In this document: piece after piece, positions 23,332 through 31,814 of the stretch
Numbering within the stretch: the first letter of the stretch is position 1
How the letters are laid out: each line of letters starts with the position of its first letter
NCBI GenBank assembly: GCA_002710015.1
Contig: PAOW01000009.1
Span: 1 to 47,322, forward strand
Direction of reading: 5' to 3'
Length of the DNA stretch: 47,322 bases
Source of the DNA: Methanobacteriota archaeon
GTDB lineage: Archaea > Thermoplasmatota > Poseidoniia > Poseidoniales > Poseidoniaceae
The notes under the pieces: generated by a model
Told to the model about the DNA's origin: nothing
What the model saw: the letters and a program-made list of their open reading frames with translations, nothing else
Database searches by the model: none
Program-made: the position numbers and the translations under genes

Positions 23332-26300
23332 ATGAAAAAGTGTGTTCAGTTTTTTATCGTCGCGCTACTTCTGTCTCATTGCATTCCGGCGACTAGCGGC
23401 TCTGGGGTTAAAGCAAACAATATCGATCTTTACGTGGAACAAATTTCGATGAACTATCCTGATCCTGCAAACGATTCGCTTTACAAAATGTTTTCATCAA
23501 ATCACCCAATAGCAAATTTTGACAGACCTGCCAATCTGTATGTAACAGATGGAGTTGTTGGGGTTGAATCTGAAATAAATGTTTCAATAGGAAACATTGG
23601 AACCTCTGTTTCAGGTAGTATCGATGTTCAAATACTGATATTACATAATGAATACAAACGCTTTGAATTATTGAATACAACTGTGGCTTCAAATCCCATA
23701 CAACCATCATCTAGTCAATTTATACTCGTGAGATGGACACCTTACTACTCAGGAAACCACACGATCATAGCATCTGTTACCAACACAATTGGCGATGATG
23801 ATAATGCGAATAATCAATTATCTAGGCACCTAACAGTCGCCAGAATTTACGACAATTGTGTGGACATTTCACAGTGGTCGGTTAGTGGTGAATGGAGTAC
23901 TAGTTCTGACGCATTCGTTTCACAATCAAGCGCTTTCCACATGGGAAATGGGCAATTTTCCAGTTACAGCCCCCTACAAACATCAACATTGACTAGCCCT
24001 GTACTGAATCTTTCTGACGATTTGATTAACCATAATGCAGCAATAGGTTATTCCTTCTTCTACACTGGTGGGATTGGCTCTGGCGATGAGATGAAAGGTT
24101 ACGTCAAGGACTCAAACGGAGTGTGGATTGAAATGTTCACCATGCAGGGTGTGGTGGACAATAACCTCATCGACGGTATTAGTTGGCAGACATTTTCAGC
24201 TACTTACAACGGCAGATCTTCACCACTTATCCCTTTGGATAGTTCGCACTTTCATGAAACAACACAATTGAGATTTTCATTTACATCAGACTCTATTGGG
24301 GAAGATATTGGAATATGGATGGATGAACTCGTATTGATTTATGATCAAGCCGCAAAGGAACGTGAATATAGTGTAAACTTACTCGGTAAATCGATTCTTG
24401 GAGGCCTGGCTGGAGAATGGTCTACTACTAGACTTGAAATTACAAACACAGGTAATGTTTCAGAAGAATACACTCCATTTGTTGAAGGTTTGCCCGATGA
24501 TTGGAATCACTATTTTTCATACCCAAGCGGTGTAAGTGTAACAGGAAATGGAATAGAGATATTACCAGGAGAAACAAAAGAGTTCGATATCAAAGTCAAA
24601 ACAAATTCAAATTCAACTCAAGGCAACTATCCAATCAATGTAAGAGTGAACTCAAACACACATGAAGGGATTAATGCCAGTGTTAATACGACCATCAAAA
24701 TATTACCCAGTAGACTGCCAGAAATTCAAGTCCCAGAAGTTTCTCCAAGATGTAATCCTGGTACTAATTGCGATTTTCTTGTACAAGTCAATAACATAGG
24801 AGAAGCGTCTGATGTATTTACTGTGAGTGTTGAGGATAAGGTAATTCCAAATGGCTGGTCTATCGACCTAGCGTGGGATCAGCCATCGAGTATTTTGGTT
24901 AGACCAAATCAGCCTAATTCAGTTAAATTTACTGCGGCTATACCGGCTGATGCAGAGCCCGATGTGACCGCAGAAATTTGGCTAACTGCTATCAGCCAAA
25001 ATGACACAACAAAATTTGATCGCAAGGCAATTTCAATTTCCGCTGCTATGGTGAGTAATGCAAGTGTAGCATTAAGTGAATCGATTGGAAGCGTGGTAAC
25101 GATTGACGCTGGTGGATTCACAGATGTTGAATTCCAAATTTGGAATAACGCTAGTCGTATTGATGTATTTAGCCCACAATTTAATTTTAATGAGGTCACA
25201 GGTTGGAATCTTGAGTTACTCAGTTCTCCTAATATTGCAATAAATCCCGGGCAATCATCCACTTATACTGTGAGAATTTTCGCTCCAGAAAACGCTCAGG
25301 CAAATGATGTTGGTCCTCAAATTACACCAATGGCATTGTCACAAAGGTCTGGTGAAATTATATCTGGTGAGATTTGGCAGGGAGCGGTTGTAAATACCAA
25401 AAACGACCTATCAATAACTGCTGTAAGCACACCACTGAGTTTAAGCCCAGGTGTTCCTACTTTAGTTACGGTTGAAGTCGCAAATAATGGAAATGGAAAT
25501 GATATCGCTTGTATATCTCTTCCCAATACTCCTGCGACATGGCAATGGTGGGCACTAGTGGACCAACAGAACGTCACTCAAGGAATTCCACTCTCTGTAT
25601 CTTATGACCTTGAAAACGTTAAGCTAGTGGACATTTGGATATATCTTCCGCCATTGGAAGCACCTGGTGAATTTCATGAGATAGTGATAGAGGTCCAACC
25701 AAAAAATGGTTCTGATCTATTACAAATTGATAATTTTATAAATTTCGAAAGTGTTACTCAAACCGTAAGAAATCCCAGACTTGATTCAACATTTGAAGAC
25801 AAAACTGTTGCAACTGATACTACTCATATCTTCAACGCAACAGCTTGGAATATCGGTAATGCTGCTGATACTAAGATAAGGGCTAGATTAGTGATTGAAA
25901 CATCACCAAGCACGGATGAAGTAAGTGGTTTTCTGTCTACTGAGGATGGTGTGGTAAAACCTGCTGGAGAGTGGATTAACCTTTATTTGGGGCCAACGGA
26001 ATACAAGAACATTGGAGCTCAATTGATCATCAGCGAAAATTGTAGTCTGAATACTATAGTATCCATATCAATTCAATTGGAGGGAGGTTCTGATGAGAAC
26101 AACATGCCAATACTTGACACAGCAACTTCGGTTCTAATTGTCGCTGAAAGAAGGAATGTGAATGTAGAGAATATCAAAACATCTGTTTTAGATATACCAA
26201 CAAGTAAAAACAGTATCCTATGGGTAAATATTTCATCAACATCTACTCAATCTGAGATATTAGAAATGGAAGCAAATGTCCCGTCAGGATGGGGACTTAT

Positions 26301-26877
26301 ATGCTCCGAGCAACCTGCACACATTGAACTGATAAGAATCGAACTAGCCCAAGGACATGTTACTGAACAAAGGTATAATCTGAGGTGCGAAGTTATGAGA
26401 GAAAATGGTTTACTTGCAGGGAATGTTGAGATATTCTTAAACTCAAGTGATAACGAAGTGAAATACGTTCTTAACCAAGAAATTACATGGAAAACATCCG
26501 ACAGTAATAGTGGTTTTTCACCGGGTATGATCTCACTTTCTTTGGTTATAATTGTCGTATTAATTTTAATCATGTTATTAGTTAGAAAATATAGAGATTC
26601 TAGTGATTATCTAAACGAAGAAGAGGAAAGGGAGACTTCAATAGTGACATTATCTGGTCCGCCAGCGTCATTAATCACGGGTCCACCTGCCTCCTCCAAG
26701 CAAGATGCGGAGACAAACAATCGAGTTACTAATCAATGGAAAGATGAAGTTTATCTCGATCCAATGGAAGAATATAACCGACAGTTGGAAGAATATAATC
26801 GTAAACTAGCAGAGTATGAATCATGGAAATCTCAACAAATTTCTAATGACAATTTGGAAGTGAACGGTCATGAGTAA
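23332..26877 (+). CDS. Large secreted, membrane-anchored protein with CARDB and NEW3-like domains
   Basis: 1181 residues from ATG 23332 (frame begins 27 bases earlier at a non-ATG codon). N-terminal signal peptide (KKCVQFFIVALLLSHCIPATSG). Residues about 55-165 form a CARDB-like adhesion domain ending DDDNANNQLSRHLTV. A jelly-roll-like segment follows, then several NEW3/alpha-galactosidase-type beta-sandwich repeats recognisable by LEITNTGNVSEEY, VQVNNIGEASDVFTV and VEVANNGNGND. One C-terminal TM helix (ISLSLVIIVVLILIMLLV) and a cytosolic tail with tandem EEYNR(Q/K)L(E/A)EY repeats. Probably a surface protein for polymer or cell binding. The next gene overlaps its end by 8 bases. Confidence 0.85.
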   Translation: MKKCVQFFIVALLLSHCIPATSGSGVKANNIDLYVEQISMNYPDPANDSLYKMFSSNHPIANFDRPANLYVTDGVVGVESEINVSIGNIGTSVSGSIDVQILILHNEYKRFELLNTTVASNPIQPSSSQFILVRWTPYYSGNHTIIASVTNTIGDDDNANNQLSRHLTVARIYDNCVDISQWSVSGEWSTSSDAFVSQSSAFHMGNGQFSSYSPLQTSTLTSPVLNLSDDLINHNAAIGYSFFYTGGIGSGDEMKGYVKDSNGVWIEMFTMQGVVDNNLIDGISWQTFSATYNGRSSPLIPLDSSHFHETTQLRFSFTSDSIGEDIGIWMDELVLIYDQAAKEREYSVNLLGKSILGGLAGEWSTTRLEITNTGNVSEEYTPFVEGLPDDWNHYFSYPSGVSVTGNGIEILPGETKEFDIKVKTNSNSTQGNYPINVRVNSNTHEGINASVNTTIKILPSRLPEIQVPEVSPRCNPGTNCDFLVQVNNIGEASDVFTVSVEDKVIPNGWSIDLAWDQPSSILVRPNQPNSVKFTAAIPADAEPDVTAEIWLTAISQNDTTKFDRKAISISAAMVSNASVALSESIGSVVTIDAGGFTDVEFQIWNNASRIDVFSPQFNFNEVTGWNLELLSSPNIAINPGQSSTYTVRIFAPENAQANDVGPQITPMALSQRSGEIISGEIWQGAVVNTKNDLSITAVSTPLSLSPGVPTLVTVEVANNGNGNDIACISLPNTPATWQWWALVDQQNVTQGIPLSVSYDLENVKLVDIWIYLPPLEAPGEFHEIVIEVQPKNGSDLLQIDNFINFESVTQTVRNPRLDSTFEDKTVATDTTHIFNATAWNIGNAADTKIRARLVIETSPSTDEVSGFLSTEDGVVKPAGEWINLYLGPTEYKNIGAQLIISENCSLNTIVSISIQLEGGSDENNMPILDTATSVLIVAERRNVNVENIKTSVLDIPTSKNSILWVNISSTSTQSEILEMEANVPSGWGLICSEQPAHIELIRIELAQGHVTEQRYNLRCEVMRENGLLAGNVEIFLNSSDNEVKYVLNQEITWKTSDSNSGFSPGMISLSLVIIVVLILIMLLVRKYRDSSDYLNEEEERETSIVTLSGPPASLITGPPASSKQDAETNNRVTNQWKDEVYLDPMEEYNRQLEEYNRKLAEYESWKSQQISNDNLEVNGHE

Positions 26878-27049
26878 GTTGCCTAATGCTTGGTTCATAT
26901 TATTGGCTTTAGTATCCATATTTGGTGTAATAACTTGGTATCTAGATAGGTTTTCAAAAAAGGATGAATTAAAGAAAATCACCGGAATATGTGGTGTCAT
27001 TTCTATGCTATCTCTACTCTATGTGACTTACACATCCGAGGGGATATGA
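26870..27049 (+). CDS. Small two-helix membrane protein
   Basis: 59 residues. It starts MSKLPNAWFILLALVSIFGV and has two hydrophobic helices (about 7-24 and 38-54) joined by a charged turn with KKDELKK. The ATG is 8 bases inside the CARDB gene's end and its TGA overlaps the ATG of the PqqD-like gene, so all three are translationally coupled. Unrecognised; possibly an accessory subunit for the surface protein. Confidence 0.65.
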   Translation: MSKLPNAWFILLALVSIFGVITWYLDRFSKKDELKKITGICGVISMLSLLYVTYTSEGI

Positions 27050-27435
27050 GAATGTCGTTTAGTTGGGACAATTACATTCCAGTAAAACTACCAGTAGAGT
27101 GGGAGTTTAGGGGAGATGTTGGTCTACATCCAGAAATTGAAGGCATTACCGGGCGAGAAGTTGTTTTATTGATAGAAAAAAGGTTCAGCAGGTTCGAAAG
27201 GATTTTAGCAAAAATTTTGAAGGCTCCAAAGGTTGTAAGGAGGCCTATGCATTATACACAATCGATGCTGTGGGAATTAATCGACGGAAATCGAACATTC
27301 CTAGATATATGTGATATTATGGAATCCCTTTACCATGAAGATATCGCACCTGTCAAGGACAGAGTGAAAGCATATCTTGAGGTATTTGTGAGACTTAATG
27401 TTGTTACTGTATTCAGGCCTAAAGAAGAAGAGTGA
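27046..27435 (+). CDS. PqqD-like (RRE-fold) protein
   Basis: 129 residues from ATG 27046 (another Met two codons later). The C-terminal 75 residues follow the PqqD pattern: a strand, LWELIDGNRTFLDICDIM (usual ..WeliDG.rTv.eI...), then a winged-helix end with YLEVFVRLNVVTVF. PqqD domains recognise leader peptides for radical-SAM maturases, but no such enzyme or precursor peptide is in the window; stand-alone archaeal versions exist whose role is unknown. The start overlaps the small membrane protein stop (ATGA). The 3' end overlaps the convergent ArsC-like gene by 17 bases. Confidence 0.65.
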   Translation: MRMSFSWDNYIPVKLPVEWEFRGDVGLHPEIEGITGREVVLLIEKRFSRFERILAKILKAPKVVRRPMHYTQSMLWELIDGNRTFLDICDIMESLYHEDIAPVKDRVKAYLEVFVRLNVVTVFRPKEEE

Positions 27436-27742
27436 GTATTTTTTCTGGTGGTCGACCTATAACCGCTTTGTCATCCACAATAAGTATAGGTCGCTGAAGA
27501 TTTTCTGGGTGTTTCTTTAGCTCTTTTTGTATTTGTTCTATTGTAAAATCAGCAAGTTCATGATTCTTGTTTGGCCTGAGTATTCCATGCAGCTTCGACA
27601 GAATTTCGATATCGTCAATGTCAACTCCGATGTTGAGATATCGATAATCTTCGAATTCAATATTCTGATCCATAAGCAACTGGAATGCTTTCCTAGATTT
27701 TGAGCACCGAGGATTATGGTAAAGTCGTATTTTTCTAGTCAT
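27419..27742 (-). CDS. ArsC/Spx-family thioredoxin-fold protein (arsenate reductase-like)
   Basis: 107 residues. LYHNPRCSKSRKAF at the start carries the single catalytic Cys of ArsC/YfgD proteins; RPILIVDDKAVIGRPPEKIL is the conserved end with the cis-Pro and substrate Arg. The YfgD/ArsC glutaredoxin-dependent family has this size. Whether arsenate is the real substrate is unknown. Convergent with the PqqD-like gene and 9 bases after the FGE-like gene on the same strand. Confidence 0.88.
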   Translation of the reverse strand: MTRKIRLYHNPRCSKSRKAFQLLMDQNIEFEDYRYLNIGVDIDDIEILSKLHGILRPNKNHELADFTIEQIQKELKKHPENLQRPILIVDDKAVIGRPPEKILTLLL

Positions 27743-27751
27743 GCATCAACC

Positions 27752-28381
27752 TCATATTGGTGACCAAACCAAGCGCAATCCGATAGCATCACTTTTTTTA
27801 TCCACAGAGATAACCCTACGTGATGAAGAAGTCGTAGATTCTGATTCCATCAACCAACTCCCCCCTTTTGTTATTCGTTTTAATCCGACTTCTGTGCTGG
27901 TCCACTCTGCCACATTTCCATGACAGTCGTAAAGACCCCAAGGATTAGCCTTCTTTTGACCAACTTCTCTTGTTGTCGCCCCCGAATTTCCTCCATGCCA
28001 TGCAACCTCGTCAAGATCTGTATCTTTATCCGAATTATACCATCTTGAACTTGTTCCAGCACGACACGCATATTCCCATTCCATTTCTGATGGAAGACGC
28101 CATACACCAGCTAGTCCTAGACGTAGATTTGTCTCGGCGAGGTTGAGTTTTGATATGTATTCTTGACAATCGAGCCAACTCACACTTTCTACTGGCCGCA
28201 AACCAGCCGACCAACCATCTGTGAATCTTGATGGATTGCTATCCATTACTGATGACCACTCAACTTGTGTTACTGGTCGCGCCCCTATAAAATAAGGTTC
28301 GTAAATTTCCAAATCACCGTTAACCCCTGGTTCGATCAATATGAATGAACCACCGAACTCATTTGAAAAGCTTGGCCGCAC
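27752..28381 (-). CDS. FGE-sulfatase-fold (SUMF1-like) protein lacking the catalytic cysteines
   Basis: 209 residues from a GTG at 28381. SUMF1/EgtB-type fold: PVTQVEWSSVMDSNPSRF, RPVESVSWLDCQEYISKLN, YRLPSEMEWEYACRAG-like WRLPSEMEWEYACRAGTSS, NPWGLYDCHGNVAEW and the end KGGSW...GLRLVW. In formylglycine-generating enzymes two cysteines follow GGSW; here the stretch is GGSWLMESESTTSSSRR, without cysteine, so formylglycine formation is unlikely. The fold is also used for non-catalytic or other modifying roles. It lies upstream of the ArsC-like gene and divergent from the TPR gene. Confidence 0.85.
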   Translation of the reverse strand: MRPSFSNEFGGSFILIEPGVNGDLEIYEPYFIGARPVTQVEWSSVMDSNPSRFTDGWSAGLRPVESVSWLDCQEYISKLNLAETNLRLGLAGVWRLPSEMEWEYACRAGTSSRWYNSDKDTDLDEVAWHGGNSGATTREVGQKKANPWGLYDCHGNVAEWTSTEVGLKRITKGGSWLMESESTTSSSRRVISVDKKSDAIGLRLVWSPI

Positions 28382-28466
28382 AGTTCGCCGACACTTAATT
28401 TGCGTATCAAATAAACGGGAACTGCCACGGAAAATGCTTATCCCTTATGATATTTTGAACCACATT

Positions 28467-30653
28467 ATGTCAGAGCAGGAAAACCACAGTCAGAGCAATT
28501 CAAGTAATGCGGCTGCTGAGATAACCGACGCTATGATGTCATCCCTTGCAGACGTTGTAAAAAACGTCATAACGCCTCAAGATGGAACACAGACTGATGT
28601 GTCTATTGACGATTCTGTCCATGTTGAAAATAACGACGTACAAACCAAGAATTACGACGTTAACGAACTGATTTTAGAGGGTGAAGCCGCACATAGATCT
28701 GGAGATCACAAATCCGCTTTAGACTCATTCAACAAAGCTATCGCTATCGATCCTTCGAATTCAATGGCTTGGTTCAATCGGGGAGTATTACTTGAAGCTC
28801 AACAAGATATGAAAGGTGCAAAGCAATCATTCGTAATTTGTTTAGACCTCAACTCAGAACACGGACCTGCCTTAGCTAACCTAGCAGTATTGCTTGATAG
28901 GTTGGGAGATATTGATGGTGCAGTTGAAATCGCCATGCGTGCACTAGATTACTTCCCCGGACATCCGCATCTGATTAATATCGTAGAGAAAAATAAGGCT
29001 GCTGGTGCAAATGTAACATCGTCTCCCGTAGTAATGCCCCAAACAAAAGAAAAACTAGTCGATCAAAAATTGACCCATGCCGTGGAAATAAGTGATGACC
29101 ATAATACCGTAGATACTGTTCAAGAACCTATGACATCAAAAGAAACTGTTGAGACCATTGATGTAAACGAACATAAAGAGGAGATACAAGATTTTTCACA
29201 GGAACTATCACAAGAAGTTGACGATTTGCCTATTGATTTAGAAAATTTAACCACGCAGGCGGGTGACAAGTTATCGCAAGGAGATGCCAAAGGAGCTCTC
29301 CAAATATTGAAAGAACATTTGCACTCAACTGCTGCTCAACATTTTGATTCCTGGAGAATTTCAGCAGGAGCAATGGCAGCAATGGGACTGGATGACCATG
29401 CAATCGGTGCATATAACCACGCAATATCTCTCAACCAAGATGATTCAAAATGTTATTTTAACTTGGGTGCACTACATGAGAGGAAAGGAAATACTGATGC
29501 TGCATCGAAGTGCTTCGTAAGTGCACTCAGAATTGACCCATCATACGTAAAAGCCGGGCACAGACTGCTAGATTTAGCAGAACAAACTGGTAATGTTGAA
29601 GGACTTCTTCTGGCTAGAAGATCGTTAGTAAGGGAAGAAAATGGTAGAGAACAACTAGCTACCTTACTTGTTGAGTTAGCAGAAGGTGAAGCCAAAATAT
29701 TAGACAACATGCAAGGACTTCCGCCAACCATACCAGAGGGTCCTGAGTTAGCCAAAGAAGCAGTCGAATTATGTGGCGACAACATTACACTCAAAGGTCG
29801 AGCATTGTCTGCATCCGGACAGCACACAGAGGCGGTAAAGTGCTGGAAAAAAATCATCGAAACCGATAAAACCAATCCAGAAAGTTGGATTGGATTGGCT
29901 AGGGCCTTAGAGGCTGCAGGTGATCTTAATACAGCACAAAAATGCCATCAAAAAGCAAGCCTACTCAAAGAACAGAAAACCGCCACTAGACTTCCTGAAC
30001 AACCTACTTCAGTAAATAGTGAGCTACTTGAAAAAACCGTTCCCGACGTTCAAAATTTTGAAAATCAGATTCCAGTAATTCAAGAATCAGCAGTAGGAAA
30101 TAATGTCACACAGGTAGATTATATTGAAACACAACCACAAGACAGCCCAACCACAAATGAGGTAAACCTAGCTGCTGCTGCCTTGGAAGCAACAGCAAAA
30201 ATGAGCAACGTATCTACTATGGAAACCAACTCTAGTTCTGTTGCAAATCAAGACATAGAGTGGTATAACAAAGGAGTGGGTCTAATTGAAGATAAGAAAT
30301 ATCGAGAAGCCCTGTCTTGTTTTGACAGAGCTTTGCCTTCCTTTGCAGGAAATGATGAGATGGTAATCAGGATTCTAAACGGTAGAGGAAATGCTCTCTA
30401 TTATCTTGAAGATTATCCCAAATGTGTGGAATCATATCACAAAGCTATGGTAATTAATCCAAAGGAGGTTCAGGGTAAAACCCTCTACAACATGGGAACA
30501 GCATATGCAGAAATGCAGAGGTTTGGTGATGCCATCAAGTGTTTTGAACAAGCCATACCACGTGGATTGAGTAAGGAACACCAAAAACTTGCTAAAGAGC
30601 AAATTAGGCGATGTAACATACTACAAAAAGAACAACAGAGGAAACTCAGCTAA
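28467..30653 (+). CDS. Tetratricopeptide-repeat protein
   Basis: 728 residues from ATG 28467 (MSEQENHSQSNSS); the frame runs back to 28341 over the start of the divergent FGE-like gene, which makes the longer version improbable. Three TPR blocks: about 65-170 (LEGEAAHRSGDHKSALDSFN, then WFNRGVLLEAQQDMKGAKQ), about 255-510 (ISLNQDDSKCYFNLGALHER and following) and about 605-720 (WYNKGVGLIEDKKYREALS). They are separated by Asn/Gln/Thr-rich linkers. No signal peptide or TM, so a cytoplasmic scaffold is likely; partners unknown. Confidence 0.9.
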   Translation: MSEQENHSQSNSSNAAAEITDAMMSSLADVVKNVITPQDGTQTDVSIDDSVHVENNDVQTKNYDVNELILEGEAAHRSGDHKSALDSFNKAIAIDPSNSMAWFNRGVLLEAQQDMKGAKQSFVICLDLNSEHGPALANLAVLLDRLGDIDGAVEIAMRALDYFPGHPHLINIVEKNKAAGANVTSSPVVMPQTKEKLVDQKLTHAVEISDDHNTVDTVQEPMTSKETVETIDVNEHKEEIQDFSQELSQEVDDLPIDLENLTTQAGDKLSQGDAKGALQILKEHLHSTAAQHFDSWRISAGAMAAMGLDDHAIGAYNHAISLNQDDSKCYFNLGALHERKGNTDAASKCFVSALRIDPSYVKAGHRLLDLAEQTGNVEGLLLARRSLVREENGREQLATLLVELAEGEAKILDNMQGLPPTIPEGPELAKEAVELCGDNITLKGRALSASGQHTEAVKCWKKIIETDKTNPESWIGLARALEAAGDLNTAQKCHQKASLLKEQKTATRLPEQPTSVNSELLEKTVPDVQNFENQIPVIQESAVGNNVTQVDYIETQPQDSPTTNEVNLAAAALEATAKMSNVSTMETNSSSVANQDIEWYNKGVGLIEDKKYREALSCFDRALPSFAGNDEMVIRILNGRGNALYYLEDYPKCVESYHKAMVINPKEVQGKTLYNMGTAYAEMQRFGDAIKCFEQAIPRGLSKEHQKLAKEQIRRCNILQKEQQRKLS

Positions 30654-30743
30654 TTTTGACGCACCTCTATGCGGGTCATAATATACACTAGGGCGCATCA
30701 ATGAACACACAGATTCAAATGGGAACACTCCTAGGCATTAATC

Positions 30744-31124
30744 ATGGACTGCAATACATGTGACACGGCTCCAACCATACTCATTAACGCACCAGAGGTT
30801 GTTGAGGTATCATTGACCATTACCGAAAAGGCAAAGGAAATGCTAGAAGGTGCTTTTGGGGACGACAGGTCTCACGGACTTCTAGTTGGAGTTCTTTCAG
30901 GTGGTTGCTCAGGATATATGTATGATCTGCAAATTGTTGAATCAACTGAGCAAGATTGTCAAGAATTAGATATAGACGGGTTTCGAGTTTTAGTCCCAAA
31001 TGCTTCATCTCATCTCTTAGATGGTATAGAAATTGACTACGTAGACAGAATGATGGGTGGAGGATTCAAGATTAATAATCCAAATGCTTCCAGTTCATGT
31101 GGCTGTGGCGAATCTTTCTCATGA
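30744..31124 (+). CDS. A-type iron-sulfur carrier (IscA/ErpA/HesB family)
   Basis: 126 residues. The three cluster-binding cysteines are Cys55 in GGCSGYMY and Cys119 and Cys121 in SSCGCGESF, the exact A-type pattern. An N-terminal extension of about 22 residues includes Cys3 and Cys6 (MDCNTCD), not usual in the family. It would pass Fe-S clusters to apo-enzymes such as the radical-SAM QueE. A YgfZ-like gene starts 10 bases after the stop, a functionally sensible pair. Confidence 0.93.
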   Translation: MDCNTCDTAPTILINAPEVVEVSLTITEKAKEMLEGAFGDDRSHGLLVGVLSGGCSGYMYDLQIVESTEQDCQELDIDGFRVLVPNASSHLLDGIEIDYVDRMMGGGFKINNPNASSSCGCGESFS

Positions 31125-31134
31125 GTGATGCTAA

Positions 31135-31785
31135 ATGGGTGTCGTTAAACTCGACGCTTACGTGTTAATTGTGAAGGGTAGTGACCGAGTCAAATTTGTG
31201 GATGGCTTATCTACGAACAAGATTGAAGGCTCATGCACGACCGTTTTTACTACAAAAAATGCGAAAATCATTGACATGGTTGATGTAATTGATATGGGTA
31301 ACTTTTTGGCTTTGGTGGGATACAATCCTTACAAATCTAAATTGATTGAACACATTTCTTCAAGAGTATTAGGCCAAGACATTTCAATAACTGATGTAAG
31401 CACTAACAACAATGTTTACCTTTCTACTGATGAATGTAAGGTTGGTAGTGAAGTGACGGTGACCTCGACATTCCGTGGCTTATTGTTGATTGCACCGAAA
31501 AGTTATGAAATTGAAGTTAATATGACTAGAGATCAATTTAATGATTACAGAGTCCAAAACCTAATCCCTCATCAAGGACACGAAATAAGTGAAAAAGTGA
31601 ACCCACTAATATGTGGTTTAGGCCATTTAGTCCATCAATCTAAGGGGTGTTACATCGGACAGGAAATACTTGTTCGCATGCGAAGTAGGGGTCGTATCAA
31701 CAAAAAATTGGTACGAAAAGAAAACCCAGTAGATAGTGCGACAACTGTTGGATCAACCCATTCCTTGAAAATAGAACGAGTTTGA
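31135..31785 (+). CDS. ygfZ: YgfZ/GcvT-like folate-binding protein
   Basis: 216 residues. The diagnostic motif KGCYIGQE (Cys172) of the YgfZ/IBA57 family is present, with the GcvT-like opening YVLIVKGSDRVKFVDGLSTN. YgfZ uses tetrahydrofolate to help maintain or repair Fe-S enzymes. The protein is shorter than the E. coli protein (about 325), ending soon after the motif. Its place right after the IscA-type gene supports a shared Fe-S role. Convergent with the TSP3-repeat gene. Confidence 0.88.
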   Translation: MGVVKLDAYVLIVKGSDRVKFVDGLSTNKIEGSCTTVFTTKNAKIIDMVDVIDMGNFLALVGYNPYKSKLIEHISSRVLGQDISITDVSTNNNVYLSTDECKVGSEVTVTSTFRGLLLIAPKSYEIEVNMTRDQFNDYRVQNLIPHQGHEISEKVNPLICGLGHLVHQSKGCYIGQEILVRMRSRGRINKKLVRKENPVDSATTVGSTHSLKIERV

Positions 31786-31814
31786 TTTGTCTAGTTTGTG
31801 TGGCATAAAATAGC

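Noticed and set aside
30701-30763. 20-codon frame (MNTQIQMGTLLG...) overlapping the start of the IscA-type gene
   Set aside because: It starts with ATG near a TATA-like sequence and could be an upstream frame, but there is no conserved feature and it is too short to separate from chance.
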